Of a DNA stretch of 64,000 nt, positions 40,617 to 49,752 are shown piece by piece. The position numbers were made by a program, and so were the translations under genes. This stretch comes from Clostridium sp. UBA4548 (GTDB taxonomy: Bacteria; Bacillota; Clostridia; Clostridiales; Clostridiaceae). The stretch is taken from positions 62,001 to 126,000 of the forward strand of contig NZ_DGLI01000029.1 of assembly GCF_002387895.1 (NCBI RefSeq), given 5' to 3'. Every line of letters starts with the position of its first letter. Within the stretch, counting starts at the first letter, position 1. The notes below the pieces were generated by a model, which had not been told where the DNA came from, searched no databases, and worked only from the letters and a program-made list of their open reading frames with translations.

Positions 40617-41476
40617 TAGGCATTCCCCCTTACTGTGTAAACTAAAATATCTTCTAAGGTAGGTTTTTCAATAATGACCTCTCCATTAAACAGTTTTCTT
40701 ATATGATGAGTATTGTTTGTTAATCCTTCAAATCCAAAGCTATTCTCACGAAGTGAAATAAATTCCTTGCGGATATCAGAATCTAAAAGTTCTTTTTTAC
40801 CTTTAACAATAGCGTAATCCTCAATTATCTTATCCTTTGATTCTGAGAATACAATCTCGCCATTATTTATGAAGGTTATATAATCTGCTATTTTTTCTAA
40901 GTCATTTGTAATATGGGTTGAAAAGAAAATACTTACATTTTCATCTTGGATTATTCAATAAAGGATATCTAGAAGTTCACTTCTAAACACTGGGTCTAAT
41001 CCAGCTGTAGGCTCATCCATTATTATAAGTTCAGCTTTATGGGATAGTGCAATGGCTAAAGAAAACTTCATCTTCATTCCTTTAGAAAGATCTTTGATTT
41101 TCTTATTCGAAGGTAATTTAAAGTCCTTTATATATTTCTCATAAACTTTATTATCCCAATTCGCATAAAAGGGTGCTAAAATATTTTTCATATCTTTAAT
41201 GGTTAAATCTTCATAGTAATAATTTTCATCATATACAAAGCCAATTTTGGATTTTACTTCTTTCTCATTATCAATATTGTCTTTACCAAAGATATTAATA
41301 ATGCCACTATCTTTTTTTATTAAATTCATTATAAGTTTAATGGTAGTACTTTTCCCTGCACCATTAGGACCTATAAAGCCCATGACAAAACCGGGTTTTA
41401 AGGAAAAACTCACATTTTTCAAGGAAAACCCCTTATAGGATTTATTCAAATTATTGATTTCTAATATATTTTCCAT
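40616..41476 (-). pseudogene. ABC transporter ATP-binding protein interrupted by an in-frame TGA
   Basis: The first 173 codons hold Walker A (GPNGAGKST), the signature LSKGMKMKFSLAIALSHKA and Walker B (LIIMDEPTAGLD). The frame then meets TGA at 40957-40955, within ELLDILY-stop-IIQDENVSIFFSTHI. It then stays open for 112 more codons that encode the normal C-terminal part, including the switch His (FSTHIT), to a TAA that overlaps the permease start. A single G or A to T change would restore the protein. Selenocysteine is implausible at this place. The product as read lacks the H-loop and should not hydrolyse ATP normally. Confidence 0.85.
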
Positions 41477-41536
41477 GGTAATTCCTCCTTTAGGAAAAAC
41501 TTAATATAACCTAAACAAAACTTAATATCTATAAAC

Positions 41537-41914
41537 TTAGTTATCTTCATTGAAAAGCAGCCTAAGCATTTCTTCAAGCTCTAAAAGAGTTAGTCCAATT
41601 AGTTTACTTTCTGTAATTACTTCAATTAATTTGTTTTCTAGCTCTTTTAGTCTTTTTTCTTTCAATAGTTCTTTATTTTGACTTGATACATAAGAACCTT
41701 TTCCAGGTACAGTTTCGATAAATCCCTCTCTTTCAAGCTCTTCATAAGCACGCTTTGTTGTGATAACACTTATTTGAAGCTCTTTTGCTAAAAGTCTTAT
41801 TGAGGGAAGAAGTTCCCCCTCTGAAAGTTCTCCTTTCATTATGGCACTTTTAACCTGGTTAGTTATTTGTTCGTATATGGGTTCCCCTGATGAATTTGAA
41901 ATAATAATATTCAT
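41537..41914 (-). CDS. GntR family repressor, YtrA subfamily
   Basis: 125 residues. The winged helix-turn-helix is GEPIYEQITNQVKSAIMKGELSEGELLPSIRLLAKELQISVITTKRAYEELEREGFIETVPGKGSYV, with only a ~45-residue C-terminal tail, which is the YtrA form without a ligand-binding domain. These repressors control adjacent ABC transporters. AAAGGAG precedes the ATG. The gene heads an operon with the ATPase and permease, and a large palindrome lies in its promoter. Confidence 0.92.
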   Translation of the reverse strand: MNIIISNSSGEPIYEQITNQVKSAIMKGELSEGELLPSIRLLAKELQISVITTKRAYEELEREGFIETVPGKGSYVSSQNKELLKEKRLKELENKLIEVITESKLIGLTLLELEEMLRLLFNEDN

Positions 41915-41932
41915 AGCTAGCTCCTTTACTAA

Positions 41933-41975
41933 AGAGTATATACTGTATATAAATTATATATACAGTATATACTCT
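41933..41975. promoter_or_regulatory. Operator of the GntR/ABC operon
   Basis: Perfect inverted repeat with 19-base arms, AGAGTATATACTGTATATA and its complement, separated by AATTA. It covers the -10 of the operon promoter and the start of the transcript, so binding by the GntR protein would block its own expression. Confidence 0.8.
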
Positions 41976-41993
41976 TCGTTTATGCTTTGTCAA
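41964..41993 (-). promoter_or_regulatory. Promoter of the GntR/ABC operon
   Basis: Minus strand TTGACA, 18-base spacer, TATACT; the -10 lies inside the palindromic operator. Confidence 0.7.
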
Positions 41994-42129
41994 TAACCTA
42001 AGTAATATGAAAATAAAAAGTACAATTAAAAACAAAAGGCAATCTATGCACACATACTTTCGCAGAGGAATATAATGTAATAGGGACAAGCATCTATTTT
42101 TGTCTCAAAAAGATAATGAGGTGTAATAT

Positions 42130-42615
42130 ATGAGTGAAAATACAAGAATAAATTCTTATGATTCAGATAACAACAATGGCTGTGGAAGGTACTACAATGA
42201 CAGAAGATTCTTTAACTGCCCATTCAACAGTGAACTAATTAGTTATAGTGTGGCTCCAGATGTTGAGTGCCCACTAATCCATCAGCAATTTGCTTTAAAT
42301 TTAGTAAGAACTAACAATACAGGACAACAAACTGCTGAGACTATTTATACTGGCACTGCTTTTAGAAATTGCTTGAATGCAGCTGATCCAATATTTCCTT
42401 TTGGTACTATTATAGTAAGAAACTTGTCATCATTTCCTGTAACAATTAATGTAGCTGGAGAAGGGCCAACTCAAACAATAATAGTTCAACCAAATTCAGA
42501 AGAAGCAATAACTTCAAACTCTATAGGACGTGTAGATGTGGTTATACCAGCTGGACAAACTGTAAGATTATCATTTTTATTCGATATCTTCTTCCCAGCT
42601 AATCCATTTATTTAG
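42130..42615 (+). CDS. Possible spore-appendage-like (DUF3992/Ena-type) beta protein
   Basis: 161 residues. A flexible N terminus of Asn, Asp, Arg and Tyr with cysteines (NNNGCGRYYNDRRFFNCP) is followed by a beta-rich body: FGTIIVRNLSSFPVTINVAGEGPTQTIIVQPNSEEAI and VVIPAGQTVRLSFLFDIFF. The N-terminal Cys-bearing connector plus a single jelly-roll-like domain resembles S-type endospore appendage subunits, which cross-link by disulfides. No signal peptide, as expected for a mother-cell protein. This is a fold-level guess; identity by eye is low. GAGGTG precedes the ATG. Confidence 0.5.
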   Translation: MSENTRINSYDSDNNNGCGRYYNDRRFFNCPFNSELISYSVAPDVECPLIHQQFALNLVRTNNTGQQTAETIYTGTAFRNCLNAADPIFPFGTIIVRNLSSFPVTINVAGEGPTQTIIVQPNSEEAITSNSIGRVDVVIPAGQTVRLSFLFDIFFPANPFI

Positions 42616-42782
42616 AGACTTTATAAAAGAAAAAACTGGACAGGCTTAATAGCATTAAAATAAATTTAAGATAAGGCTTTCCCGTGGGAATTAAAACTTT
42701 GAAGCAGTGGAAAATTGTAAGGAGAATATTTTTTCCTTATAGGCTATTGAACAAAATGAGTTGTTCACTTTTTAGTATATCT

Positions 42783-42813
42783 GGCAGAGCTTCGGCTCTG
42801 CCTTTATTTTTCA
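42783..42813 (+). terminator. Terminator with UUCG tetraloop
   Basis: GGCAGAGC-TTCG-GCTCTGCC followed by TTTATTTTT, about 170 bases past the previous gene. Nothing else of note between 42616 and 42983. Confidence 0.92.
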
Positions 42814-42983
42814 CCATAAAACAATAAGGTAATTATAATTTTATTAATACATATGAAGACTTAATAAATGAAGTTTAATCATATTTTGGAGAAATAATTT
42901 GTACACCCTTTTAGATAGGCGTCAAGTTTTCATCTAAGGTTATTAAAGAAAGTAAAGTGCTTGTTATATAATCTTAGAAATAT

Positions 42984-43010
42984 AAAAAGCGTGCTAGAGC
43001 ACGCTTTTTC
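42984..43010. terminator. Two-way terminator
   Basis: AAAAAGCGTGC-TAGA-GCACGCTTTTT, perfect on both strands. It ends the minus-strand peptidase gene. Confidence 0.9.
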
Positions 43011-43018
43011 ACATAAGT

Positions 43019-44455
43019 TTAATTAATAGTAAGAATTCCATCAAAAATCACAGCATTCTCACAAACAATTCTAAAGTCATAAATTTTCTGGTTTTCTAAA
43101 TTACTAATATTTAATATATTTTTATAGGGAATCCATAAAGAAGTGCTTTCTTTTTCTGCCATTAGACTGTTATCTAAAACTTCTTCAATGTTTAAATAAT
43201 AACTATACCTTTCTTTCTTTTGGGGTTTGAACATGATACTACAAGGACCTTGCTTCTTAAGGTTTATTTCTTCATCTTTAGCAAAAAGCTTGTATTCTTC
43301 ATAATCTATGCCGTGATTTTCTTTTTTTTGTCCAGTAGCATTAAATTGAACCTTAATTCTTTCAGGAGCAGGTGTTATGGCTTTATTTTTATGAATCACA
43401 TAAGCTACTCTTCCACTCCAGGCAGCTAAGAATTCCTCAAGTGCATATCTTAAAGAAACCCCAACATCAGTTTTAGCAGCAGGATCGTTAACTACAACAT
43501 ATTCCTTACCTTCTTCTATAACAAACCCTTTAACTACAATGATATGACCAAAAGTAAAGGAGCAAGCTGCGTTGGTTATTACAGGAAGGATTTTATCACA
43601 ATCAGGTTGTTTATAACGGACACTTACAATCACAGGGTTTCCTTTAATAAGCTCTCTCTTTAAATCTTCTATAGAATGAAAGTAAGCCACATAGGATTCT
43701 AATCCAAAGGAGGAGATATAAGCTGTATTGAATATCCAATTACCAAAGCCTTTATAATGTGAATCATAAAGACCAAAGGCTACTTCCTCAGGGGTTATGT
43801 CCACACCGTGAAATCTTAAAACCATTGAGGTACTTGTGGCACTACACATTACATGAGCGATTTTAGGATCTTTTGTCATTTGAGAGTAGGGGTATACAGG
43901 AAGAACTCCCTCATAGTTATCTATTACTCCCTTTCTAACACTATCCTTATAAACTAGAGGAATATTTTGACCAGCTAAAGTGTTTTTAATAGTAGCTGCT
44001 ACAAGGCTTAGAGATGGAGTGGTTTTTCCATCTTCAGAGAAGAATTCTATTTTATATTGGAGAGCAGAAGCAGTGCTTCCATCACCGTTAACCTTTAAGG
44101 TATCTGTGCTCACAGAGGCAAGCTCATCAGAAATATTTTCACAGCTACTAAATCTATCACTATTTGTAGCCCAAGTGCCTAAGGAAAGCCAGCTACTCCA
44201 CGTATCATCTATGAAGACTCTTCCCCATACTCTAATTTTAGTATTCTTTGGAGTAATTACATTCCAAGAAATAATTAAGGATTCAAAGGGCGAAGTGTTT
44301 ATAACTGTTGAGATATAACTCCCTTCCATTGAATAAACCCCGTGATTACACTGCAATTCTATAGTGCCTTTTTCTGTTAAAAGTGAAGTGTTTATAAAGT
44401 TTCCTTCCATAAAGGACTCAGAGTTATTATGGATTATTAAATTGGAACTTTTCAT
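43019..44455 (-). CDS. C39-like cysteine peptidase (Peptidase_C39_2 type)
   Basis: 478 residues. The N-terminal ~180 residues are beta-rich and polar, with no signal peptide. The peptidase domain follows: catalytic Cys in HVMCSATSTSMVLRFHG, a helix EEVAFGLYD, then GNPVIVSVRY, catalytic His in FGHIIVVKGFV and the Asn/Asp in VVNDPAA. The last ~120 residues form another beta-rich region. The arrangement fits papain-like C39_2 enzymes found in clostridia. AGGGGGGATGATT precedes the ATG. It diverges from the opp operon. Confidence 0.82.
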   Translation of the reverse strand: MKSSNLIIHNNSESFMEGNFINTSLLTEKGTIELQCNHGVYSMEGSYISTVINTSPFESLIISWNVITPKNTKIRVWGRVFIDDTWSSWLSLGTWATNSDRFSSCENISDELASVSTDTLKVNGDGSTASALQYKIEFFSEDGKTTPSLSLVAATIKNTLAGQNIPLVYKDSVRKGVIDNYEGVLPVYPYSQMTKDPKIAHVMCSATSTSMVLRFHGVDITPEEVAFGLYDSHYKGFGNWIFNTAYISSFGLESYVAYFHSIEDLKRELIKGNPVIVSVRYKQPDCDKILPVITNAACSFTFGHIIVVKGFVIEEGKEYVVVNDPAAKTDVGVSLRYALEEFLAAWSGRVAYVIHKNKAITPAPERIKVQFNATGQKKENHGIDYEEYKLFAKDEEINLKKQGPCSIMFKPQKKERYSYYLNIEEVLDNSLMAEKESTSLWIPYKNILNISNLENQKIYDFRIVCENAVIFDGILTIN

Positions 44456-44612
44456 ATTAAATCATCCCCCCTAAAGTTAGTAGCATTTTAGCTGATTTTG
44501 AATATTTATACAGTATATTTATGAAAAAAATAATAAATTCATTATTAAACTATTTAAAGTCAAGTTTTAAAAAAGTATAAAAAATTAATCTTTTATACAT
44601 ATTTTATCTTCT

Positions 44613-44629
44613 CACATAATATCTATGTG
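44613..44629. promoter_or_regulatory. Inverted repeat between the divergent peptidase and opp genes
   Basis: CACATA and TATGTG around five bases, in the opp promoter region. It may be an operator; no regulator gene is near. No clear -35/-10 pair found. Confidence 0.3.
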
Positions 44630-44733
44630 GTAAACAAGTATATTTGCAACATTTTAAAAGGTTTTTATTTGAGTCGCACAAAATACACAGGGCTCATTAA
44701 AATAAATTAATGGAAATTATAAGGAGGCCACTC

Positions 44734-46557
44734 ATGAAAAGAAAGTTAATAGCATTAGTAATGGTTGCTACAATGTTGCTATCTGGTTGTGGCAAAGGGA
44801 AAGTTCCCACAAGTGCAGACTATTCAACAGTATACTCAGGAGAGTATACTACTTTAAACTACTTAATAACTGCCAGTGAAAATGAGTTTGCAGCAGCGGC
44901 CAATGTAGTTGATTGTCTAGTTGAATATGATAAAAACGGAGTTGTTCAGCCATCTTTAGCCAAGGAATGGAAGGTATCTGAAGATGGATTAACTTGGACC
45001 TTTAAACTTCGTGAAGGAGTTAAATGGTATACCAATGATGGTAAAGAATACGCTGAAGTTACAGCACAAGATTTTGTTGACGGAATGAAGTATGTGCTTA
45101 ATTCAAAAAACAACTCAAGTACTGCAAACATAGCCTACGGAGCCTTGAAAAATGGAGAAAAGTATTTTAAAGGTGAAATCACTGATTTCTCTCAGGTAGG
45201 AATTAAAGCAGTTGATAAGAATACAATTGAGTACACTTTAGAATCACCAAAACCATACTTCTTATCTATGGTTACTTATGTTTGTTTTATGCCTGCAAAT
45301 GGTAAGTTCTTAGAAGAAACCGGAGATAAGTTTGGAACAGATAATACTAAAATACTATATAATGGAGCCTATATTTTACAAACCTACGAACCACAGAGCA
45401 AGAGAGAATTTGTAGCTAATGAAAATTATTGGGACAAAGACCATGTTTATATTAAAAAGTTAAACTACATTTACAACAAAGAAGCTGCCACCTTATCACC
45501 AGAGCTTTATCTGCGTGGAGAAATTACAGATACAACTGTACCATCTTCTTCTATAGATGAGTGGATGAAGGATGCAACAAAAAAAGAACAGGTAAGACCT
45601 GCTAGTACAAGTTTTTATTCTTTCTTCTATACTTTTAACTTTAATCCAAAATTTGCACCAGAGCATGAGCCAGATAACTGGAAGAGAGTTGTTAACAATG
45701 CTAACTTCCGTAAGTCCCTTGCTGCTGCTTTAGATAAAAAGTCTGCAATGTTAACTTCTGAGCCTTATGAGCCTGAAAGAAGATTAAGTAATACTATAAC
45801 TCCAAGGAACTTTGTAAGCTTGAAAGGAACAGATTACACAAAACTTGGAGATTTAAAGAAAATTTCTGAGAAGGACACCTTTGATACTAAGGCTGCTTTA
45901 GATTATAAAACTAAGGCAATGGAAGAGTTAAAGGATAAAGCAACCTTCCCTGTAAAAGTATTAATGCCGTATAACACAGGTTCTACTGAATGGACAAATC
46001 GTGCTCAAGTAGTAGAGCAGCAAATGGAAAAGGCTTTAGGAAAAGATTATATTGATATAGTTTTATTGCCACATCAACCAACAGGTTTCTTAAATGGAAC
46101 AAGACGTGCTGGAAACTTTGCATTCATGGAAGTTAACTGGGGCCCAGACTACTTAGACCCAGAAACTTACACAGACCCATTTACACCAGATAGCAACTAC
46201 TGCTGGCCACATATGGCTGAAGGCTATGCAGAAGCTAATGGGAAGAGTAAATATGAAAACCTAGTTAATGCAGCTAAAGCAGAAACCTTAGATATGAAAA
46301 AACGTTATGAAGGTTTTGCAAAAGCTGAAGCTTTCTTAATCAACGAAGCCTTCGTAGTTCCTTATGGCCTTGGTGGTGGTGGATTTATGGCATCAAAACT
46401 TGATCCATTTACATCTCAATATGCGCCATTTGGAGTATCTAACTACAAGTTCAAGGGTATGGTTATCATGGAAAAGGCAATGAACACTGAAACTTATAAG
46501 AAGAATTTTGAAGAATGGGAAAAAGAACGTGCTAAAGCTCTAAAATCAGCAGAGTAA
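44734..46557 (+). CDS. oppA: Oligopeptide ABC transporter, substrate-binding lipoprotein OppA
   Basis: 607 residues from ATG at 44734, fixed by AAGGAGG six bases upstream; the ATG at 44710 lies before that site. The signal peptide ends in LLSGC, so the mature protein is lipid-anchored outside. Family blocks are SLAKEWKVSEDGLTWTFKLREGVKW and TAQDFVDGMKYVLNSKNN, both hallmarks of the SBP_bac_5 fold. It captures peptides for the permease encoded downstream. An intercistronic hairpin after the gene probably lowers downstream expression, giving excess binding protein. Confidence 0.93.
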   Translation: MKRKLIALVMVATMLLSGCGKGKVPTSADYSTVYSGEYTTLNYLITASENEFAAAANVVDCLVEYDKNGVVQPSLAKEWKVSEDGLTWTFKLREGVKWYTNDGKEYAEVTAQDFVDGMKYVLNSKNNSSTANIAYGALKNGEKYFKGEITDFSQVGIKAVDKNTIEYTLESPKPYFLSMVTYVCFMPANGKFLEETGDKFGTDNTKILYNGAYILQTYEPQSKREFVANENYWDKDHVYIKKLNYIYNKEAATLSPELYLRGEITDTTVPSSSIDEWMKDATKKEQVRPASTSFYSFFYTFNFNPKFAPEHEPDNWKRVVNNANFRKSLAAALDKKSAMLTSEPYEPERRLSNTITPRNFVSLKGTDYTKLGDLKKISEKDTFDTKAALDYKTKAMEELKDKATFPVKVLMPYNTGSTEWTNRAQVVEQQMEKALGKDYIDIVLLPHQPTGFLNGTRRAGNFAFMEVNWGPDYLDPETYTDPFTPDSNYCWPHMAEGYAEANGKSKYENLVNAAKAETLDMKKRYEGFAKAEAFLINEAFVVPYGLGGGGFMASKLDPFTSQYAPFGVSNYKFKGMVIMEKAMNTETYKKNFEEWEKERAKALKSAE

Positions 46558-46645
46558 AAAATATAGTTTTCTCCATATTACTTATGGAGGAGCAAAGTAT
46601 TCTATTAAAGCCGTTGAATAAAGTGAACTTGTTTATTAGTTAATA

Positions 46646-46682
46646 GAAGCAGGGATTGCAATTAGTAGTCCTTGCTTCTTAT
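46646..46682 (+). terminator. Attenuating hairpin between oppA and oppB
   Basis: GAAGCAGGGA pairs with TCCTTGCTTC (one G-U) and is followed by a weak T-tract. A leaky terminator here would explain higher oppA expression, a usual feature of opp operons. Confidence 0.6.
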
Positions 46683-46782
46683 AATAACAAGTTAAATTCA
46701 AATAACAGATAATTGAACTAGATTAAAGTGTTCATTATTTTAAGATGTGTTAATACTACCTGTAACAAAGGGAGCTGATGGG

Positions 46783-47727
46783 ATGTTAAAATACCTATGT
46801 AAAAAAGTTGGTCAATCTATATTCACACTATTTTTCGTTATTACAGCAGTGTTTCTTTTAATGAGATTAATGCCTGAAGAAGGGTATTTCTCAGGAAATT
46901 ATGATAAGTTAGACACAGAACAAAAAGAAATCATCTTAACTAATATGGGACTTAGAGACCCACTGCCTGTTCAACTTGGGAAGTTCTATGTAAAGCTAGC
47001 AAAGGGAGATTTGGGAGAATCTATAAAGTATAGGCCCAAGGTTCCTGTAGGAGAAATAATTAAAACAAAGCTACCATATTCCATAGCCTTTGGAGTAGGA
47101 GCAATGGCACTATCTTTAACTTGCGGATTATCCCTTGGGGTAATGATGGCAAGAAGTAAAAAGAAATTTTGGGACAAGATTGGTACGGGATACATAGTAT
47201 TTATTAATGCTGTACCCGCTGCAGTTTATTATTTGTTCCTTCAGTTATATGTTACAGATGGATTAAACTTACCAATGCTTTTCAATAAGAGTAATCCTTC
47301 TAGTTGGATACTTCCTCTAATATCTATGTCTCTTGGAAGTACAGCAGGATATGCCATGTGGATGCGTAGATATATGGTAGATGAATTAAACAAGGATTAT
47401 ATTAGACTTGCAAGAGCAAAGGGACTTACAAGTACAGTAATTATGTTTAAGCATGTTATGAGAAATGCTTTTATACCTATGGCTCAATACTTACCTTCAT
47501 CTTTACTTTTAACTATTTCAGGATCACTATATATCGAATCATTATACTCTATACCAGGAATGGGAGGCTTATTGGTTGATGCAATACAAAGGCAAGATAA
47601 TCCTCTAGTTCAAGCTTTGGTATTAATATTTGCAACCATTAGCATTTTAGGGCTTTTCCTTGGAGATATAATGATGGCTGTAGTGGATCCACGTATTAAA
47701 CTTGAGAAGAAGGAAGGTGCAAGATAA
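46783..47727 (+). CDS. oppB: Oligopeptide ABC transporter permease OppB
   Basis: 314 residues with six membrane helices. It begins with LKYLCKKVGQSIFTLFFVITAVFLLMRLMP. The EAA-type cytoplasmic loop DYIRLARAKGLTSTVIMFKHVMRNAFIP contacts the ATPases, and the C-terminal helix with VVDPRIKLEKKE is typical. Start at 46783 follows GGGAG; the frame is open twelve codons upstream. The gene ends overlapping the ATG of oppC. Confidence 0.93.
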   Translation: MLKYLCKKVGQSIFTLFFVITAVFLLMRLMPEEGYFSGNYDKLDTEQKEIILTNMGLRDPLPVQLGKFYVKLAKGDLGESIKYRPKVPVGEIIKTKLPYSIAFGVGAMALSLTCGLSLGVMMARSKKKFWDKIGTGYIVFINAVPAAVYYLFLQLYVTDGLNLPMLFNKSNPSSWILPLISMSLGSTAGYAMWMRRYMVDELNKDYIRLARAKGLTSTVIMFKHVMRNAFIPMAQYLPSSLLLTISGSLYIESLYSIPGMGGLLVDAIQRQDNPLVQALVLIFATISILGLFLGDIMMAVVDPRIKLEKKEGAR

Positions 47728-48689
47728 TGAGTAAAAAGTTTGATAAAACTGTAGATAGTATTAATGATTCCTTATTTGAACTGGCTGAGTATGATGCAGA
47801 TGCAGCAGAGCGTACAGGGTACTCAAACTATTCCTACTGGCGCTCAACCTGGCAGGTGTTTTTAAAGAATAAAACTGCAGCTGCTTTATTAATTTTAATG
47901 TTTGTAATAGTTGCCTTTACAATTATACAACCCTATCTTCCAAATCAGAAACTACCAACACAGATATACACTAATAATTCAGGAGTACAACTTAGAAATC
48001 AAGTGCCAGGTGGGGAGTTTTGGTTTGGAACAAACTCTATAGGACAAGATTTATGGTCCCGTATATGGAGTGGAACTCGTACATCTCTATTTATCGGGGT
48101 AGCTGTAGGAATCTGTGAAGCTATTATTGGAATTTTTGTTGGTGCACTTTGGGGTTATGTAAGAAGTTTAGATAAAATAATAACTCAAATTTATAATATT
48201 ATAGATAACATACCTACCACCATACTCTTAGTTTTACTTGCCTATATTTTAAGACCAAGCGTATCTACTCTGATTTTTGCTATATGTATGACCAGTTGGG
48301 TTGGTATGGCAAGATTTATACGTAATCAAATTATTATAATAAGAGATAGAGAGTACAACCTAGCTTCAAGGTGTCTTGGAACCCCAACTAGAAGAATTAT
48401 ATTAAAGAATCTACTTCCATATTTAGTGTCCGTAATAATGCTAAGAATAGCATTAGCAATTCCAGGAGCTATTGGATATGAAGTGTTCTTAACTTATATA
48501 GGGTTAGGACTACCACTAGATACACCTTCCTTAGGTAATTTAATTAATGAAGGAAGACTTATAATGATGTCACCTTCTCTTCGTTATCAGTTAATTTTTC
48601 CAGCTATAGTACTTTCTATGGTTACTATATCCTTCTACATTCTAGGGAATGCCTTTGCAGATGCAGCAGACCCAAGAAACCACGTTTAG
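47727..48689 (+). CDS. oppC: Oligopeptide ABC transporter permease OppC
   Basis: 320 residues. A cytoplasmic N-terminal helix with STWQVFLKNKTAAALLILMFVIVAF is characteristic of OppC. GTNSIGQDLWSRIWSGTRTSLFIGVAVG and the EAA loop EYNLASRCLGTPTRRIILKNLLPYL follow. It overlaps the oppB stop by one base (ATAATG), so translation is coupled. With OppB it forms the membrane channel. Confidence 0.93.
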   Translation: MSKKFDKTVDSINDSLFELAEYDADAAERTGYSNYSYWRSTWQVFLKNKTAAALLILMFVIVAFTIIQPYLPNQKLPTQIYTNNSGVQLRNQVPGGEFWFGTNSIGQDLWSRIWSGTRTSLFIGVAVGICEAIIGIFVGALWGYVRSLDKIITQIYNIIDNIPTTILLVLLAYILRPSVSTLIFAICMTSWVGMARFIRNQIIIIRDREYNLASRCLGTPTRRIILKNLLPYLVSVIMLRIALAIPGAIGYEVFLTYIGLGLPLDTPSLGNLINEGRLIMMSPSLRYQLIFPAIVLSMVTISFYILGNAFADAADPRNHV

Positions 48690-48699
48690 GAGGTGTAAA

Positions 48700-49752
48700 A
48701 TGGAAAATGTAATTTTATCAGTAAAAGATTTAGTTATAAAGTTTAACCTTCGGGGTAAGGTGCTCACAGCAATTAGAGAGGCTTCTTTAGATTTAATAGA
48801 AGGAGAGAGCATTGCAATAGTTGGAGAATCAGGCTCTGGTAAGTCTGTTTTTACAAAAGCCTTTATGGGACTTTTAGATGGAAATGGATGGGTGGAGTCA
48901 GGAAGTATTTTATACAAGGGTGAAAACTTAGCAGCTTTTAAGACAGAAAAGCAATGGGTTAAAATTAGAGGAAAAGAAATTGCTATGGTATTTCAGGATC
49001 CAATGACTGCCTTAAATCCACTTAGAACCATAGGAAGTCAAGTCGAAGAATCTGTGGAGCTTCACCAAGGCTTAAAGGGTGAAGGGGCAAAAAAAGTAGT
49101 TATAGAAATTTTAAAGGATGTGGGAATTTATAATGCAGAGGAAAGATATGACCAATATCCACACGAATTTTCAGGTGGTATGCGTCAAAGAGTAGTAATT
49201 GCAGTAGCAGTTGCTTGTAATCCCAAAATTCTAATTTGTGATGAACCAACCACAGCCTTAGATGTAACCATTCAAGCTCAAATAATTCAGTTATTAAAAA
49301 AAATACAAGCTAAATATAATCTTACTATAGTATATATAACTCATGATTTAGGGGTAGTTGCTAAGGTAGCAGATAGAATTGCTGTTATGTATGCAGGAGA
49401 CTTAGTAGAAATTGGTACAGCTGAGGAAGTTTTTTATAACCCTCAGCATCCATACACCTGGGCATTGCTTTCTTCTCTTCCACAGCTTGGGGTAAAGGGT
49501 CAGCCATTATATTCTATTAAAGGAACTCCTCCAAATTTATTCAATGAAATAAAAGGGGATGCCTTTGCACCTCGTAATCCAAAGGCTCTAAAAATTGACT
49601 TTGTAGAAAGACCACCTTACTTTGAAGTAAGTCCAACTCACAAGGCAAAGACCTGGCTTCTAGATCCTAGAGCACCAAAGATTGAGCCACCTGAATTAAT
49701 TAAGTCTTTAAGAGAACAATGGGGGGAGGGAATAGCAAGTGGGGAAAAGTAA
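48700..49752 (+). CDS. oppD: Oligopeptide ABC transporter ATPase OppD
   Basis: 350 residues from ATG at 48700, fixed by AGGAGGTGTAAA. It has Walker A GESGSGKSV, Q loop VFQDPMTALNP, signature FSGGMRQRVVIAVA, Walker B ILICDEPTTALDVT and switch THDLGVV. The C-terminal oligopeptide/dipeptide transporter domain (HPYTWALLSSLPQL, then FAPRN) lacks the usual cysteine cluster residues at that place. It powers uptake together with OppF. Confidence 0.93.
   Translation: MENVILSVKDLVIKFNLRGKVLTAIREASLDLIEGESIAIVGESGSGKSVFTKAFMGLLDGNGWVESGSILYKGENLAAFKTEKQWVKIRGKEIAMVFQDPMTALNPLRTIGSQVEESVELHQGLKGEGAKKVVIEILKDVGIYNAEERYDQYPHEFSGGMRQRVVIAVAVACNPKILICDEPTTALDVTIQAQIIQLLKKIQAKYNLTIVYITHDLGVVAKVADRIAVMYAGDLVEIGTAEEVFYNPQHPYTWALLSSLPQLGVKGQPLYSIKGTPPNLFNEIKGDAFAPRNPKALKIDFVERPPYFEVSPTHKAKTWLLDPRAPKIEPPELIKSLREQWGEGIASGEK

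Noticed and set aside
40955..40957. TGA as selenocysteine in the ABC ATPase
   Set aside because: The position is not a redox or catalytic site in ABC ATPases, and I found no hairpin of bSECIS form just after it. A nonsense mutation or error is simpler.
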